Under the pieces are notes generated by a model. It saw nothing but the letters and a program-made list of their open reading frames with translations. It did not search any database and had not been told where the DNA came from. Of a stretch of 64,000 bases of DNA, positions 1 to 9,479 are shown piece after piece. Position numbers and translations under genes: made by a program. Position 1 is the stretch's first letter, and each line of letters opens with the position of its first letter. The DNA comes from Vanilla planifolia (Eukaryota > Streptophyta > Magnoliopsida > Asparagales > Orchidaceae): contig CM043874.1 of NCBI GenBank assembly GCA_023846275.1, positions 31,593,630-31,657,629 of the forward strand, read 5' to 3'.

Positions 1-110
1 TAAATATATATATATAGATAGATAGGCCCATAGCTCACATGTATGTTATAGTTACCCGTGATGCTATGATAATTATTTCTATGCAAGATGTTCTTAGGTA
101 CTCGTCATTT
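1..110. repeat. Left copy of a ~100-bp direct repeat (BAHD upstream flank)
   Basis: A short TA-rich run is followed by a stretch sharing 'gatgctatgataatt' and 'tttctat' in the same order with 2660-2765, where that sequence lies just upstream (minus-strand sense) of the BAHD pseudogene. The two copies are in the same orientation. By inference, another minus-strand copy of the same gene may lie just left of the window. The comparison was made by eye. Confidence 0.6.
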
Positions 111-371
111 ATAAGAAGTTATTTTGCCAAATATTTATAAGAAGTTATTTTGCAAAATATTTAATGAAATTAAATATATTATTTCGTTATATCAAACGAT
201 GTGCTATATTTATTATTTTATAAAATTGGTAACAATTTTGTAAATATATTTTTTTAAAAAAAATTAATATAGTGGTAATTATGAACTATCATAAATCATA
301 ATTATTTTACAGCATAATGTTATAAAAATTAATTGTCATTCATTAAAAAAACAAATGTTGCGAAAAAAATA

Positions 372-487
372 TGTGCAATATTAGGACCTTTAAAAAGGTC
401 ACGTATCATAATAATACTTTTGCTTAAGCATGCTTATCATCGGAGTTCTAATGACATACAATGTTAAAATACTCGTGTGGTCGAACA
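372..487 (-). pseudogene. 5S rRNA-like pseudogene, copy 1
   Basis: Read as reverse complement, this aligns over its whole length (about 116 bp) with plant 5S rRNA. It keeps the order 'gtgcaa', 'ggtcac', 'aagcatgctta' and 'cggagttct'. By eye about two thirds of positions match, with many substitutions toward A/T as expected from decay of methylated DNA. The internal promoter is too mutated to expect transcription. It may be a true 5S gene relic or the 5S domain of a Cassandra-like element; the sequence does not decide. Confidence 0.7.
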
Positions 488-719
488 TTCATACAAAAGA
501 AAAAATATCGTAGTTGTGTGATTATTTTTTATGGTGATAAATAATATCTAAAATTTCATAAATTATAATGTATATTGACTTTTAATAAAATTTATGCTTG
601 TTATATATTATAATATATAATAATAAAATTCTTTTATTTAAATTTGATTAATAAATAACACATAAATTATTATTTTTCTTAAATATTATAAATTGATTGG
701 CTGAAAAAAGATAATAGAG

Positions 720-1060
720 TTAGAGATGACTATTCTGTAAGAGAGAGAAAATAATGGATTTATAAGATCAAAATAGTAGAGAAAATAATAATAAAGAGAG
801 ATAAGAGATGATTTATTGAAGAAGAATAAAAAAAGAGAACATAAATAAAATAGTGATAATCAATCAGTAAATAAAAAAGTAAAAAATGAGAAAGTGCATA
901 AGAATAAAGGGGTGAGAGATGCCATAAGTAATATAAGGAGATAGAGAATAGGGACAAAAATAAAATGGTAATAATATAAGAGAGAATGTAGTAGGAGAAT
1001 ATGTTAAAAAGAAATAAGTGAGAAAAATATTTTAATAAAAATTTATTCAATGGAAACTAA
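720..1060 (+). repeat. Purine-rich GAGA/AAAT domain, copy 1
   Basis: The plus strand is overwhelmingly A and G ('gagagagaaaataa', 'aaagagagataag'). The same domain recurs at about 5160-5500, 6640-6775 (truncated), 7130-7470 and 8460-8830, each 350-500 bp after a 5S-like segment. The hydrophobic minus-strand frames over these tracts are translations of T/C-rich sequence and resemble no family. Confidence 0.7.
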
Positions 1061-1289
1061 TGGGTTTTCCCTAACGAATCGCGATGGATCAACGGTATTT
1101 ACTTCTGAACAAGGTTACGTATATTATCAAATCCAAACATTCCAATTTTTAATGGAGCAATCGATTACAGCTCCATAAATCCAACAAAATAAAAGCAAAT
1201 CGCAAGCTTGAAGCCAGGTAGCTCGTGTGGTTTGCTCACAAACACGTCACTAAAAAGCCAACTAAATTTATCAAACTTATAAATTTTGG

Positions 1290-2545
1290 ACAGAAAACTT
1301 CGTTCTCATCCAACCAGCCCAGCAACAAAGTTCAAAACCAACAACTCCACGTCCCTCATCGGGAGGGTCATCCCCACCTCGATCCAACCATCTCCTTCCC
1401 ACTATCCTCCAGTGAGAATGCCTTTCTTCTAAATCTATAGCAACTCCACCACTGTCAGCCTCGCCCATCCGAAATCCACCTCGTACAAACCTAAGGTGAC
1501 CCTGCCACCGCTAGCGACCTCGCCTCGGCATACTCCTTCATCGACCACACAAACTCTCAACCTCCTCAAACGCTATTGTCTCCAAACTTCGTATCACTTC
1601 CAATACCTCTTCCAGCGGCACCGCTACGACCCTTCTCTTGCTGACCAACTCCTCCTTCTGCATCTTTACGAAGTATATCCCTAAGCAGTTGCTAAAGTAA
1701 GCAGCCAGGATAGCCGGCCGCAGTCATAGTCAACACCCCGTCACGAGACTGAACTACTCTTTCTCCTCGATCGCCTTATCCCACGCACATACAAGACTCA
1801 CCAACGTGAGACACAAGAAAGCACATACAGCGAGCATCGCGAAACCGTGCACAAACAGAGCCGATAGATCCCATTCGACTGCAAAACGATGGTCGCATAC
1901 AACACATTAGGCATGTAAGAAAGCTCCTACACTACTGAGCTCCTTTCAATTTTGACGTCCTCTACGTTTTTGATGAAGAGGCCTCTCATTCCCCTTGGGT
2001 TGGATATCAACGCACGGTCGAAAAAGGGCTGGGGGAAATGGGAGAGTGCTATGTTGTCACCTAATCTAGAGCCATCGGCAGCTGTGTGGTGGGGAGTAAT
2101 GCAAATGGCTATGCAATAGTTGGGCAAAAAAATCACCAGAACTGAGAGAATTACCTTTTCGGGAAGCAAGGGAAGGAGAGGGTGTAAATGCGCTGCTGTG
2201 TAGGGTGTTAGGAGGAGAGCTCGTAGAAGTTGCCGAAACAAGTGTCTACGATAATGGCAATGTGATCAGAGTCGGAGTTGTGGATGGAAGAAGGTTTGTT
2301 AGTGGATGCTTTGAGTGAGCCGACGAGCAGGCAGATTAGGCGGATGGCGATGGAAAGGGATTGCTTATGTTTGGGGAGACAAGAGTTTAGTTGTGTTTTG
2401 GTAATGAGGAGTTTGTTGAAGAAGAGGCACTGCACCATAGGAAAATGGTGGAAGAGGATATCGAAGAAGCAGAGTGCAATGTAATGGAGTGCGTTTCCCC
2501 AAACATTCTAGCTGCTGGTGAGACTCTGCATTTCTACACCACCTT
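1290..2545 (-). pseudogene. BAHD acyltransferase pseudogene (malonyltransferase-like), nearly full length
   Basis: The family uses CoA thioesters to acylate alcohols or amines of plant secondary metabolites in the cytosol. Minus-strand fragments in three frames appear in the correct BAHD order. An N-terminal 'CRVSPAA' is near 2530. 'FFDILFHHFPMVQCLFF' is near 2470-2425, followed by 'SDSDHIAI'. The catalytic HxxxD motif is present as 'HHTAADG' near 2085. 'FFDRALISNPRG' is near 2000. 'YFSNCLGIYFVK', near 1690, resembles the YFGNC signature of the anthocyanin/flavonoid malonyltransferase clade. 'FRMGEAD', near 1460, stands in place of DFGWG. Span is about 1250 bp against a usual 1350. Several frameshifts and stops break the frame, including a stop within the first codons. 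The segment is GC-richer than its surroundings. No intron is apparent. Family assignment is firm; substrate is unknown. Confidence 0.85.
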
Positions 2546-2659
2546 GATCTAATGGAGAGGAGACATCCCAGTTCTCTGGTCGTGCAAGAAAGCTACCATT
2601 GCCCACACATTTATGCCGTAGCTTTCTTTTTATTTTTTATGTAATGTGAGCATGCATGT

Positions 2660-2765
2660 GAATTATATATATATATGGACCATGGCTGGCAAGTATGTTA
2701 ATAGGTGTACCCATGATGCTATGATAATTGTTTCTATCTATGATGTTGTTATTACTTGTTTAGTA
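2660..2765. repeat. Right copy of the ~100-bp direct repeat upstream of the BAHD relic
   Basis: A TA-rich run and 'gatgctatgataatt' match 1-110 in the same orientation. It lies upstream of the minus-strand BAHD pseudogene and so probably represents its former promoter flank. Confidence 0.6.
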
Positions 2766-3838
2766 GCATGGGCTATTGACTTGCTCGATTTATTTACAAT
2801 TACAAGTGTTTTTTAAAAGAAGATTTATGTGAAGAAACATTAAGTTTTCATGGAAAATATTTACAAAAGTAAAATTTAAAAGCATTTCAAAAAAAGCAAT
2901 TTGAAATATGTTGCACAAACTAGGCATAAAAAGGTAGTAATAAGAAAACAATTGTTTTTTGCCTGCTTGAATTATATAATAGAATAAGTTAAACATGTTT
3001 TAAAATAAATTTTTAGGAAAAAGATTTGCAACATTGAATTTAATATAGTTATTAATAAAAAACTTAATAAAATAAGAAAGGATATTATAAATTTATTGTG
3101 ATGACAAAAAAATAACTTTAAAATCTTAATAATATTATTGTCATGATATATATCCATAAGTTTAAACTTTTGAATTATTGATGCACATATAACATCATAT
3201 TGAGAGCTCATATGTGTTTTGATCTCGTTAAAACTTAAAATACATTTCAAAAATATTTGTTTATTTAATAATTTATTATTTAATAAAATACTATATCTCA
3301 AAGAAGATAATATATATAACAAAGCACAATTTTAACTTTAAACTTTTCATGCATAATTTTTAATGACCAAATGTAGAGTTTATTCCCTCATGAAAAAGGT
3401 AATAGATATAACATAGCACACTATTAACATCATGCTAAAGATAGAGTGATCTAAATAAAAATAGTCATATTGTAATATAAGTACAATGTGATATAGTACT
3501 TAACTATTCAAAACTTACTAATACATTGTTTATTTTTTTAGTTGAGAAAATGTGTTTAATTATAACATCAACAACAACATTGATTTGAATTCCAAAAAAG
3601 TTCTTTTTTCATGATATCTATAGGTAACAAAGTTAAGGTCAAAAAACGTGATCCACTTATAAAATAGAACCATAATCTGAGATCTGCCATATTAATTTGA
3701 GTGTTACAAAATTTACTCGGAGGTTTATTCGGAAATTTTAAAATTTTGTAATTGGCATTGCCCTACTTTAGCATAATGTTACGAAAATACGTATAAAGAG
3801 GCGAACTATAAAGGAGAGCAATGTAGCACCAAAAAAAT
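2766..3838. other. AT-rich DNA, no gene seen
   Basis: About 1.1 kb of AT-rich sequence. The open frames at 2790-2996 and 2972-3322 (minus) are short, Phe/Ile/Leu-rich and match no family I recognise. I see nothing supportable here. Confidence 0.6.
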
Positions 3839-3970
3839 AAAACTTTTGTACATGACGAATTGTTGAATTACAGGATTAAGGTGCACTATCAGATTGCACA
3901 TTTTCACGATAGTACGATCACTACCGCAGTTGATCATTCAAACCACGAAATCTTTCAACCAAGTCATTCC
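3839..3970. repeat. 132-bp direct duplication, copy A
   Basis: This shares 'aggattaaggtgca', 'cacattttc', 'ttcaaaccac' and 'tctttcaacc' in the same order and orientation with 4076-4207, a period of about 237 bp. The short frame spanning it (3860-4063) is not conserved in the second copy, so I do not call it a gene. Confidence 0.7.
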
Positions 3971-4075
3971 GACATACAACAAAGCAAGAGCTATCCCAAT
4001 AATGGCTCCAGTGGTTACGAAAATCCCTATAATGAAAAACAAAAAAGTCGTTGTGTAATATAGGACAAAGCACTA

Positions 4076-4207
4076 AAGACTTTTCTACATGATGAATGCC
4101 TGAATTGTTGGATTAAGGTGCACCATCTGATCACACATTTTCTCCATCGAACTATCACCGCCATACCTTACCTTTCAAACCACCAATTCTTTCAACCGTC
4201 TAATCAC
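4076..4207. repeat. 132-bp direct duplication, copy B
   Basis: Second copy of the block at 3839-3970, diverged by scattered substitutions and small indels. It ends just before the AT-rich start of 5S-bearing unit U2. Confidence 0.7.
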
Positions 4208-4616
4208 ATGGTTTGTATTATTATTATAAAATTATACAAATATTTTTAAAAAAATTTGCAAATAATAAAATATTAATTTTATCACAAATATTCTATAATA
4301 TAATATTTCTATATTTGAAAACAAATATATAGAATATATACTATTTTTAGTATAAAGAGATTCTAATTAATAATAATTATTATAAGTTATTTTGCTTAAT
4401 AATAAACTAAAATAAATTAATGTTTTATTATATCAAATTATGTGCCATATTTAATTTTATGTTAAGTTAATAATAATATTACAAGCTTATTTTTAAAAAA
4501 TGAATTACTAATATATAATTATAAACTTTCATTTATAATAATTTTATTTTTCAAAATTATAATATTATAAAAATTAATTATTATTCAATAGAAAAATGAA
4601 TGTCATGAAAAAATAT

Positions 4617-4731
4617 AAGCAACAATACTACTATCAAGAGGTCAACTATCCCAACACTATGCTTGTCTAAGCATGATTGACTTTAAAGTTCTAATAACAT
4701 CGAGTGCAATAATGCTGGTTTTGTCGCACAT
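4617..4731 (-). pseudogene. 5S rRNA-like pseudogene, copy 2
   Basis: The reverse complement aligns along the full length of plant 5S rRNA. 'gaggtcaacta', 'ctaagcatga', 'agttctaat' and 'gtgcaataatgctgg' correspond in order to the 5S sequence. Many substitutions are toward A/T. It is followed by the same 'gcatgcaaaaga' tail seen after other copies. Confidence 0.75.
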
Positions 4732-4760
4732 GCATGCAAAAGACAAAACATCGAATTTGT

Positions 4761-4872
4761 GTGTAACAATACTCTAAAGAGGTCACCCATCACAAAACCC
4801 ACTCACTCAAGTAAGCTTAGCATCGGAATAGTAATGAGATCTAGCACTATAATGCTAATATAGTTACATATG
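4761..4872 (-). pseudogene. 5S rRNA-like pseudogene, copy 3
   Basis: A second 5S-like segment lies only 144 bp after copy 2. It preserves 'gaggtcacccatc', the reverse complement of the 5S box C region, then 'agcttagcatcgga', 'gtaatgagatc' and 'actataatgct'. The short spacing is that of a local tandem duplication. The other units have one copy. Confidence 0.75.
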
Positions 4873-5159
4873 TATAACAAAATAATAATAATTATGTGAT
4901 TATCATTTTGAAAATAAAGATTATAGCATATTATAATAATAATATTTTATTTATATTAAATTATTAAAAAATTACATAAACTATTAATTTTTATAATATA
5001 GATATTAATATATATGATTTTTTTTAGGTTGCATTCTTATAATTAAAAAATTATATGAAATAAAAAAAATATAAATAGTAAAATATATATATTTTTATAT
5101 AAATATTATATATTAAGCTATGATGCATGAAGGATTTCTTAAATGTTTTTAATTGATAT

Positions 5160-5500
5160 CCTTAAAAAGTGATAATAGAGATATAAATAACTATTTTAAA
5201 AGAGAGAAAAAGACACAAATTGATAAGTGAAAGATAAAGAGAAAAATAATGATACAAAGATGAGAGAAGATTTAATAAAGAGGAAAAGAAAAGAGAAAAT
5301 ATAAAGGAGATAAATAGAATTAATAAAAAAATAAAAGACAGAAGAATAAAAAACTAGAGAGGAATAGAAGACAAAACGGCTATGAAAAATATAAAAAAAT
5401 AGAGAATAAGAAGACAAATAATAGAATGATAATCAGAGATAGAAGTGAGTGAGAGAATATGTCAAACATTTATATCAAGGGAAAAAAGTGACAAAAATAA
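5160..5500 (+). repeat. Purine-rich domain, copy 2
   Basis: A/G-rich plus strand, similar in composition and local order to 720-1060 ('gataatagagatagaa'-type start, a 'gagagaata' stretch near the end). It lies about 290 bp after 5S copy 3. Confidence 0.65.
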
Positions 5501-5809
5501 TTTAATAAAAGTTATATATATATATATAATTATAATATTTATTAAATATAAAAAACTAATCATATATAATATTAATTTTTTTTTAAAATATAAGTATTAT
5601 TTGAGATTTATTTTTATTCTCTAATATTGCAAATATTTTAAAAACTATTTTGACTATTAATTTAATATAAATTCATTCATAATTTAATATTAAAAAAATT
5701 TTAAATAATAAATAATATAATTACTCTAATATATTATCTTTATTTTACATAATATAACCATAAATATAAATCATATTTAAGATTAATAAAATAATTTTAA
5801 TTTTCATTG

Positions 5810-6780
5810 TTTTTATAACATAATATTACTTTATTTAAAAAGTCCATATACGTAATATATATATACTATTATAAAGTTAAACTAATTGTAATTTATTATA
5901 ATTGATATAAGTTATTTCTATAAATATTAAATAAAATTTAAGTTATTATTTTATTATATCATGTGATGTATCACATTTTTTATTACATGAAATTAATAAT
6001 AATACTATAAAATTATAATTAGATATTAATTACTAAAATATTAATTTTAAAAAATATTTTTAATTACGTCATTTTTTAATATTAACATATTAAAATAAAA
6101 TGTTATTCTTTAGAAATAAGATAGCTATGAAAAGAAATTTGTAACACGATAACTTCTCATGCGGCCACCCATCCTAAAAATACACTTGCCTAAGACTGCT
6201 TAGCTGTGGAGTTCTAATTAGATCCAATGCTATAATGTTTGTGTTGTCGCACATGCATGTAGAAGATAAATTATCGTAGTTGTGTAATTATTTTATTGAC
6301 GATAATGAATCATTTCTAAAATAATCTACAATATAAAGTATATGTACTAATTAAAAAATATTATGTTTATCATATATATGTTATAATATTCTAATATCCA
6401 TATTTTGTTATATTGAATTAACAAAAAATATTTACATAAATAATTATTTTAAAAAATGTTATTATTAATACATAAATTTTTATTTCAATCTATTATCATT
6501 CTTAAAATAATTAAATTACAAAAATAAATAAATAATAAAATATATAATTATAATTAATAATATATATTAAACTATGAAATATGACACATTTAATAGATAT
6601 TATTAATTTATGGACACAAAAAGGATAACAAAAGGAAATAATTAATTTGTAATAGAGAAAATTACAATTTAATAAGTGTAAAATAAAGAGAAAAATAATA
6701 ATAGAGATAGATGAGAGATTATTTAATAAAGAAGAAAACACTAGAAAAAAATTAAGGCGATGGAGAGAAAAAAATAGAAA
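5810..6780 (-). repeat. 5S-bearing repeat unit, copy U3 (truncated)
   Basis: The leader resembles U2 and U4. One 5S-like segment is at 6139-6252, and the purine-rich domain starts near 6640. The purine domain is cut short and joined directly at about 6780 to the middle of another 5S-like segment, so the boundary is a rearrangement junction. Confidence 0.65.
6139..6252 (-). pseudogene. 5S rRNA-like pseudogene, copy 4 (best preserved)
   Basis: The reverse complement matches plant 5S rRNA throughout. Retained blocks are 'gtaacacgat', 'ccacccatccta', 'gcctaagactgctta', 'tggagttcta', 'gatccaatgc' and 'gttgtcgcac'. This is the clearest of the set, about 70 percent by eye. Box C is nearly intact; box A and the 5' end are mutated. 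Confidence 0.8.
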
Positions 6781-7480
6781 AGATTAACATTGGAGTGGTA
6801 ATGAGATCAACTATAATAATGCTATTATGGTCAGATTTGAATAAAAAAATAATCATACTTGTGTGAATATCAACTTGAAAATAATTAATCGTGACATATT
6901 ATAAAAATAATATTTTATTTAAATAAAATTAATTAAAATTTACATAAGCTCTTATTTTTTATAACATAGATATTAATATATAAGATTTTCTTTTGTCAAG
7001 TTATCATTCTTATTATCAAAAACTTAAATTATACAAAAACTATAAATAATAAAATATATATTTGTCATAAATATTATATATTAAACCATGATATATGAGA
7101 GATTTCTTAAATATTTTTGATTGATATTCTTAAAAAGAGATAATAGAGTTAGAGATAAGTATTTTAAATAAGATATTAAGTCACAGATTGATAAGTGTAA
7201 GATAAAGAGAAAACCAATGACATAGAGATGCGAGATGATTTAATGAAGAGAAAAAGAAAAGAGAGAATATAAAGGAGATAAAAAGAATAAATAAATAAGT
7301 AAAAGAGGGAGAAATAAGAAAGTAAAGAAGGATAGAAGACAAAGAGATTTAGAAAAAATAAAGAACATAAAGAATAAAGTGATAAATAAGAGAATGATAA
7401 CCAAAGAGATCAGAAAGTTAGAGAATATATCAAACATTTAGATAATGGGAAAAAGTTGATAAAAATAATTTAATAATAGT
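6781..7480 (-). repeat. 5S-bearing repeat unit, copy U3b (5' part missing)
   Basis: Begins inside a 5S-like segment (6781-6836: 'taacattggag', 'gtaatgagatc', 'aataatgct') and continues through the AT spacer into a purine-rich domain at 7130-7470. Spacing from 5S to purine domain is about 350 bp, as in U1. Confidence 0.65.
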
Positions 7481-7649
7481 TAAATTTTAATGATTAAACT
7501 TATAATATTTATTAGATATAAAACATTAATAAATTATAATAAGCTAATTTATAAAATATATAACAATAATAAAATATAAAAAAATATTTGGGATTTATTA
7601 CTACATTAGAACATTAAAAATATTAATATAATATCTTGACCATTAATTT

Positions 7650-8830
7650 AATATTACTATTGATTTTTAATATTTTATAATATAATATTTCTATATTAAA
7701 AAATTTAAATATATGACATGTATATGCTATTATAAATATAAATTAATTCTTATTTATTGTAATTTATAAAAGTTATTTTACTAAATATTTAACAAAGTTA
7801 ATGTTATTATTTTATTATTTCAAACGATGTGCGATATTTATTATTTTATAAAATTGTAAATAATTTTATGAAGTTTTTTAAAAAACTAAATATTATAATT
7901 GTAATTATGAATTATCATTTATCATACTTTTTTTACTTAATAATGCTATAAAAATTAATTGTCAATCCTTACAAAAAAGAATGCTATGAGAAAATATGTG
8001 CAACACCATGATGTTTAAAAATGTCACTTATCGCAATACTAGTCTCGCTCAAGCATGCTTATCTTTGCAGTTGTGACAAGTTCCAATGCCAAAATGCTTG
8101 TGTAGTCAAATGCATACAAAAAAAAATCGTAGTTGTGTTATGTCTTTGATTGTAATGAATAATTTCTAAAATTTCCTAAATTATAATGCATTTACACTTT
8201 TAATAAATATTATGATTTTTATATATTATAATATACTATAACATTATTCTTTTGTTTAAGTAAAATTAATAATAAATTACATAAAGTATTATTTTCAAAA
8301 AAAAGTAGATAACTCTAAATGAAGGTTTCTTCAATTATGTTACCTTCTCATAAATTGAAAATTAAAATATTAATAAATATTTACAATAAAATTTATATTT
8401 GTCATATATATTACATATTAAAGTATACTATAAGATGGATTTTTTAAATATTAAAAATATATTGGCTCAAAAAAGATAATAGAGCCGAAGATAATTATTA
8501 TGTAAGTGAGAGAAAGTTATTGAATAATAAGATCAAAATAAAGGTGAAAATAAAAATAAGAAAGAGAGATGAGGGATAACTTGTTGAAAAAGAAAAGATA
8601 ACAGAGGACATAAAGAGAATAGAGAGAATCAATAAATGAATAAAAAAGTGAAAAATGATAAAGGAAAGAAGAATAAATGAGTGAGAGATGGCATGAATAA
8701 TATAAGAAGATAAAGAATGGTGACAAAAATAAAATATTAATAATATGAGAAAGAAGGATGTGAGATAATGTGTTTAAGTGAAATAAGTGAGAAGAATAAT
8801 TTAATAAAAATTTACCCAATGAAAACTAAT
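7650..8830 (-). repeat. 5S-bearing repeat unit, copy U4
   Basis: Leader with 'caaacgatgtgcgatatttatta', nearly identical to that of U1. A 5S-like segment is at 7998-8112. The tail carries 'aatcgtagttgtgt', and a purine-rich domain runs over 8460-8830. The following 'aatgggttttcc' also matches U1 (1048-1062), so U1 and U4 share their junction with the BAHD 3' flank. Confidence 0.7.
7998..8112 (-). pseudogene. 5S rRNA-like pseudogene, copy 5
   Basis: 'gtgcaacacca', 'tgtcacttatcg', 'ctcgctcaagcatgctta' and 'caatgccaaaatgctt' match the reverse complement of plant 5S rRNA in order. Substitutions mainly toward A/T. No intact promoter expected. Confidence 0.75.
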
Positions 8831-9059
8831 GGGTTTTCCACAGTGAACTGTGATGGTTCAATTGTATTTACTTGTAAAGAAGGTTGCATGCATAATCAAA
8901 TCCAAACATTCTAATTTTTCATAGAGTAATCGATATGGAGCTATGAATCCAACAAAATAAAGGAAGTTTGTCTGCTTGAAGCTCGGGGGACTTGTTCGAA
9001 AACTCAACAATGGCTAGCAAACTAAATTAATATAGATTTTAACATTTGGAAGAAAAACT

Positions 9060-9475
9060 TCAATCCGATTTGACCAGCTCAGCTACAAAGCTAGAAACCA
9101 ACAGCTCCATCTCCCTCATTGGGAGGGCGATCCCCCCACCGATCCAACTATCCACCTCGTTACTCTCCACTAGTGAAAACGCCACAGCCATCTCAATCAA
9201 TAACTACAGCTTCGTGAGCCTCCAACCAAAATCCACCCTGTACAAACCCGCCTTTGGTGACCCCACCACCACCAATACCTTCACCTCGACATATTCCTTC
9301 ATCTACCTCACCTAATTCTCAACACCCTCAAAAGCCCCTATCACCAAACCTTGTATCACTTCCCACACCGCTTCCGTCACTGTCTCCTACTCCCTCTCTC
9401 ACCGACCAACTCCTCCTACATTTCCACAAAGCATATCCTCAAGCAGTTTTCGAGGTAGTCAATTGGGATAACTGA
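9060..9475 (-). pseudogene. BAHD acyltransferase pseudogene, 3' fragment
   Basis: Minus-strand fragments cover only the C-terminal third. 'ENCLRICFVEM', near 9450, occupies the YFGNC region. 'VVGSPKAGLYRVDFGWR', near 9260-9215, contains the DFGWG structural motif with a final Gly to Arg change. 'AFSLVES' is near 9180. 'GGGIALPMREMELL' runs to a stop codon at 9060-9062, so the natural C-terminus is kept. It needs at least two frameshifts. It is paralogous to 1290-2545 and shares its 3' flank. Everything upstream of about 9475 is missing, so this is a truncated duplicate. Confidence 0.85.
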
Positions 9476-9479
9476 CCAA

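Larger units (their letters stand above)
110..1065 (-). repeat. 5S-bearing repeat unit, copy U1
   Basis: This is one copy of a dispersed to tandem unit that recurs at about 4215-5510, 5810-6780, 6781-7480 and 7650-8830. Order on the plus strand: an AT-rich leader containing 'caaacgatgtgc', a reverse-complement 5S-rRNA-like segment (372-487), a tail with 'atcgtagttgtgt', an AT-rich spacer, then a purine-rich domain (about 720-1060). The block 110-1690 matches 7760-9475 in order, so unit and BAHD 3' flank were duplicated together. The open frame antisense to the purine tract is compositional. Confidence 0.7.
4215..5510 (-). repeat. 5S-bearing repeat unit, copy U2
   Basis: Same order as U1: AT-rich leader, 5S-like segment, AT spacer, purine-rich domain (about 5160-5500). 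It differs in carrying two 5S-like segments about 144 bp apart. A TA-dinucleotide run lies at its right end, about 5511-5530. Confidence 0.65.

Noticed and set aside
760..1050. Hydrophobic minus-strand frames over the purine-rich domains (also 5196-5417, 6511-6741, 7240-7437, 8517-8819), looking like membrane proteins
   Set aside because: Antisense of A/G-rich DNA gives Phe/Leu/Ser/Ile/Tyr strings. Reading frames are not conserved among repeat copies.
1225..1684. Plus-strand frames at 1225-1440 and 1496-1684, and at 2278-2484
   Set aside because: They are antisense to the BAHD pseudogene, whose motifs lie on the minus strand.
372..8112. Functional 5S rRNA genes
   Set aside because: All copies differ from plant 5S at roughly a third of positions, including the internal promoter. 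Annotated as pseudogenes.
9046..9475. Plus-strand frames at 9046-9315 and 9254-9475
   Set aside because: Antisense to the BAHD 3' fragment; the family motifs are on the minus strand.
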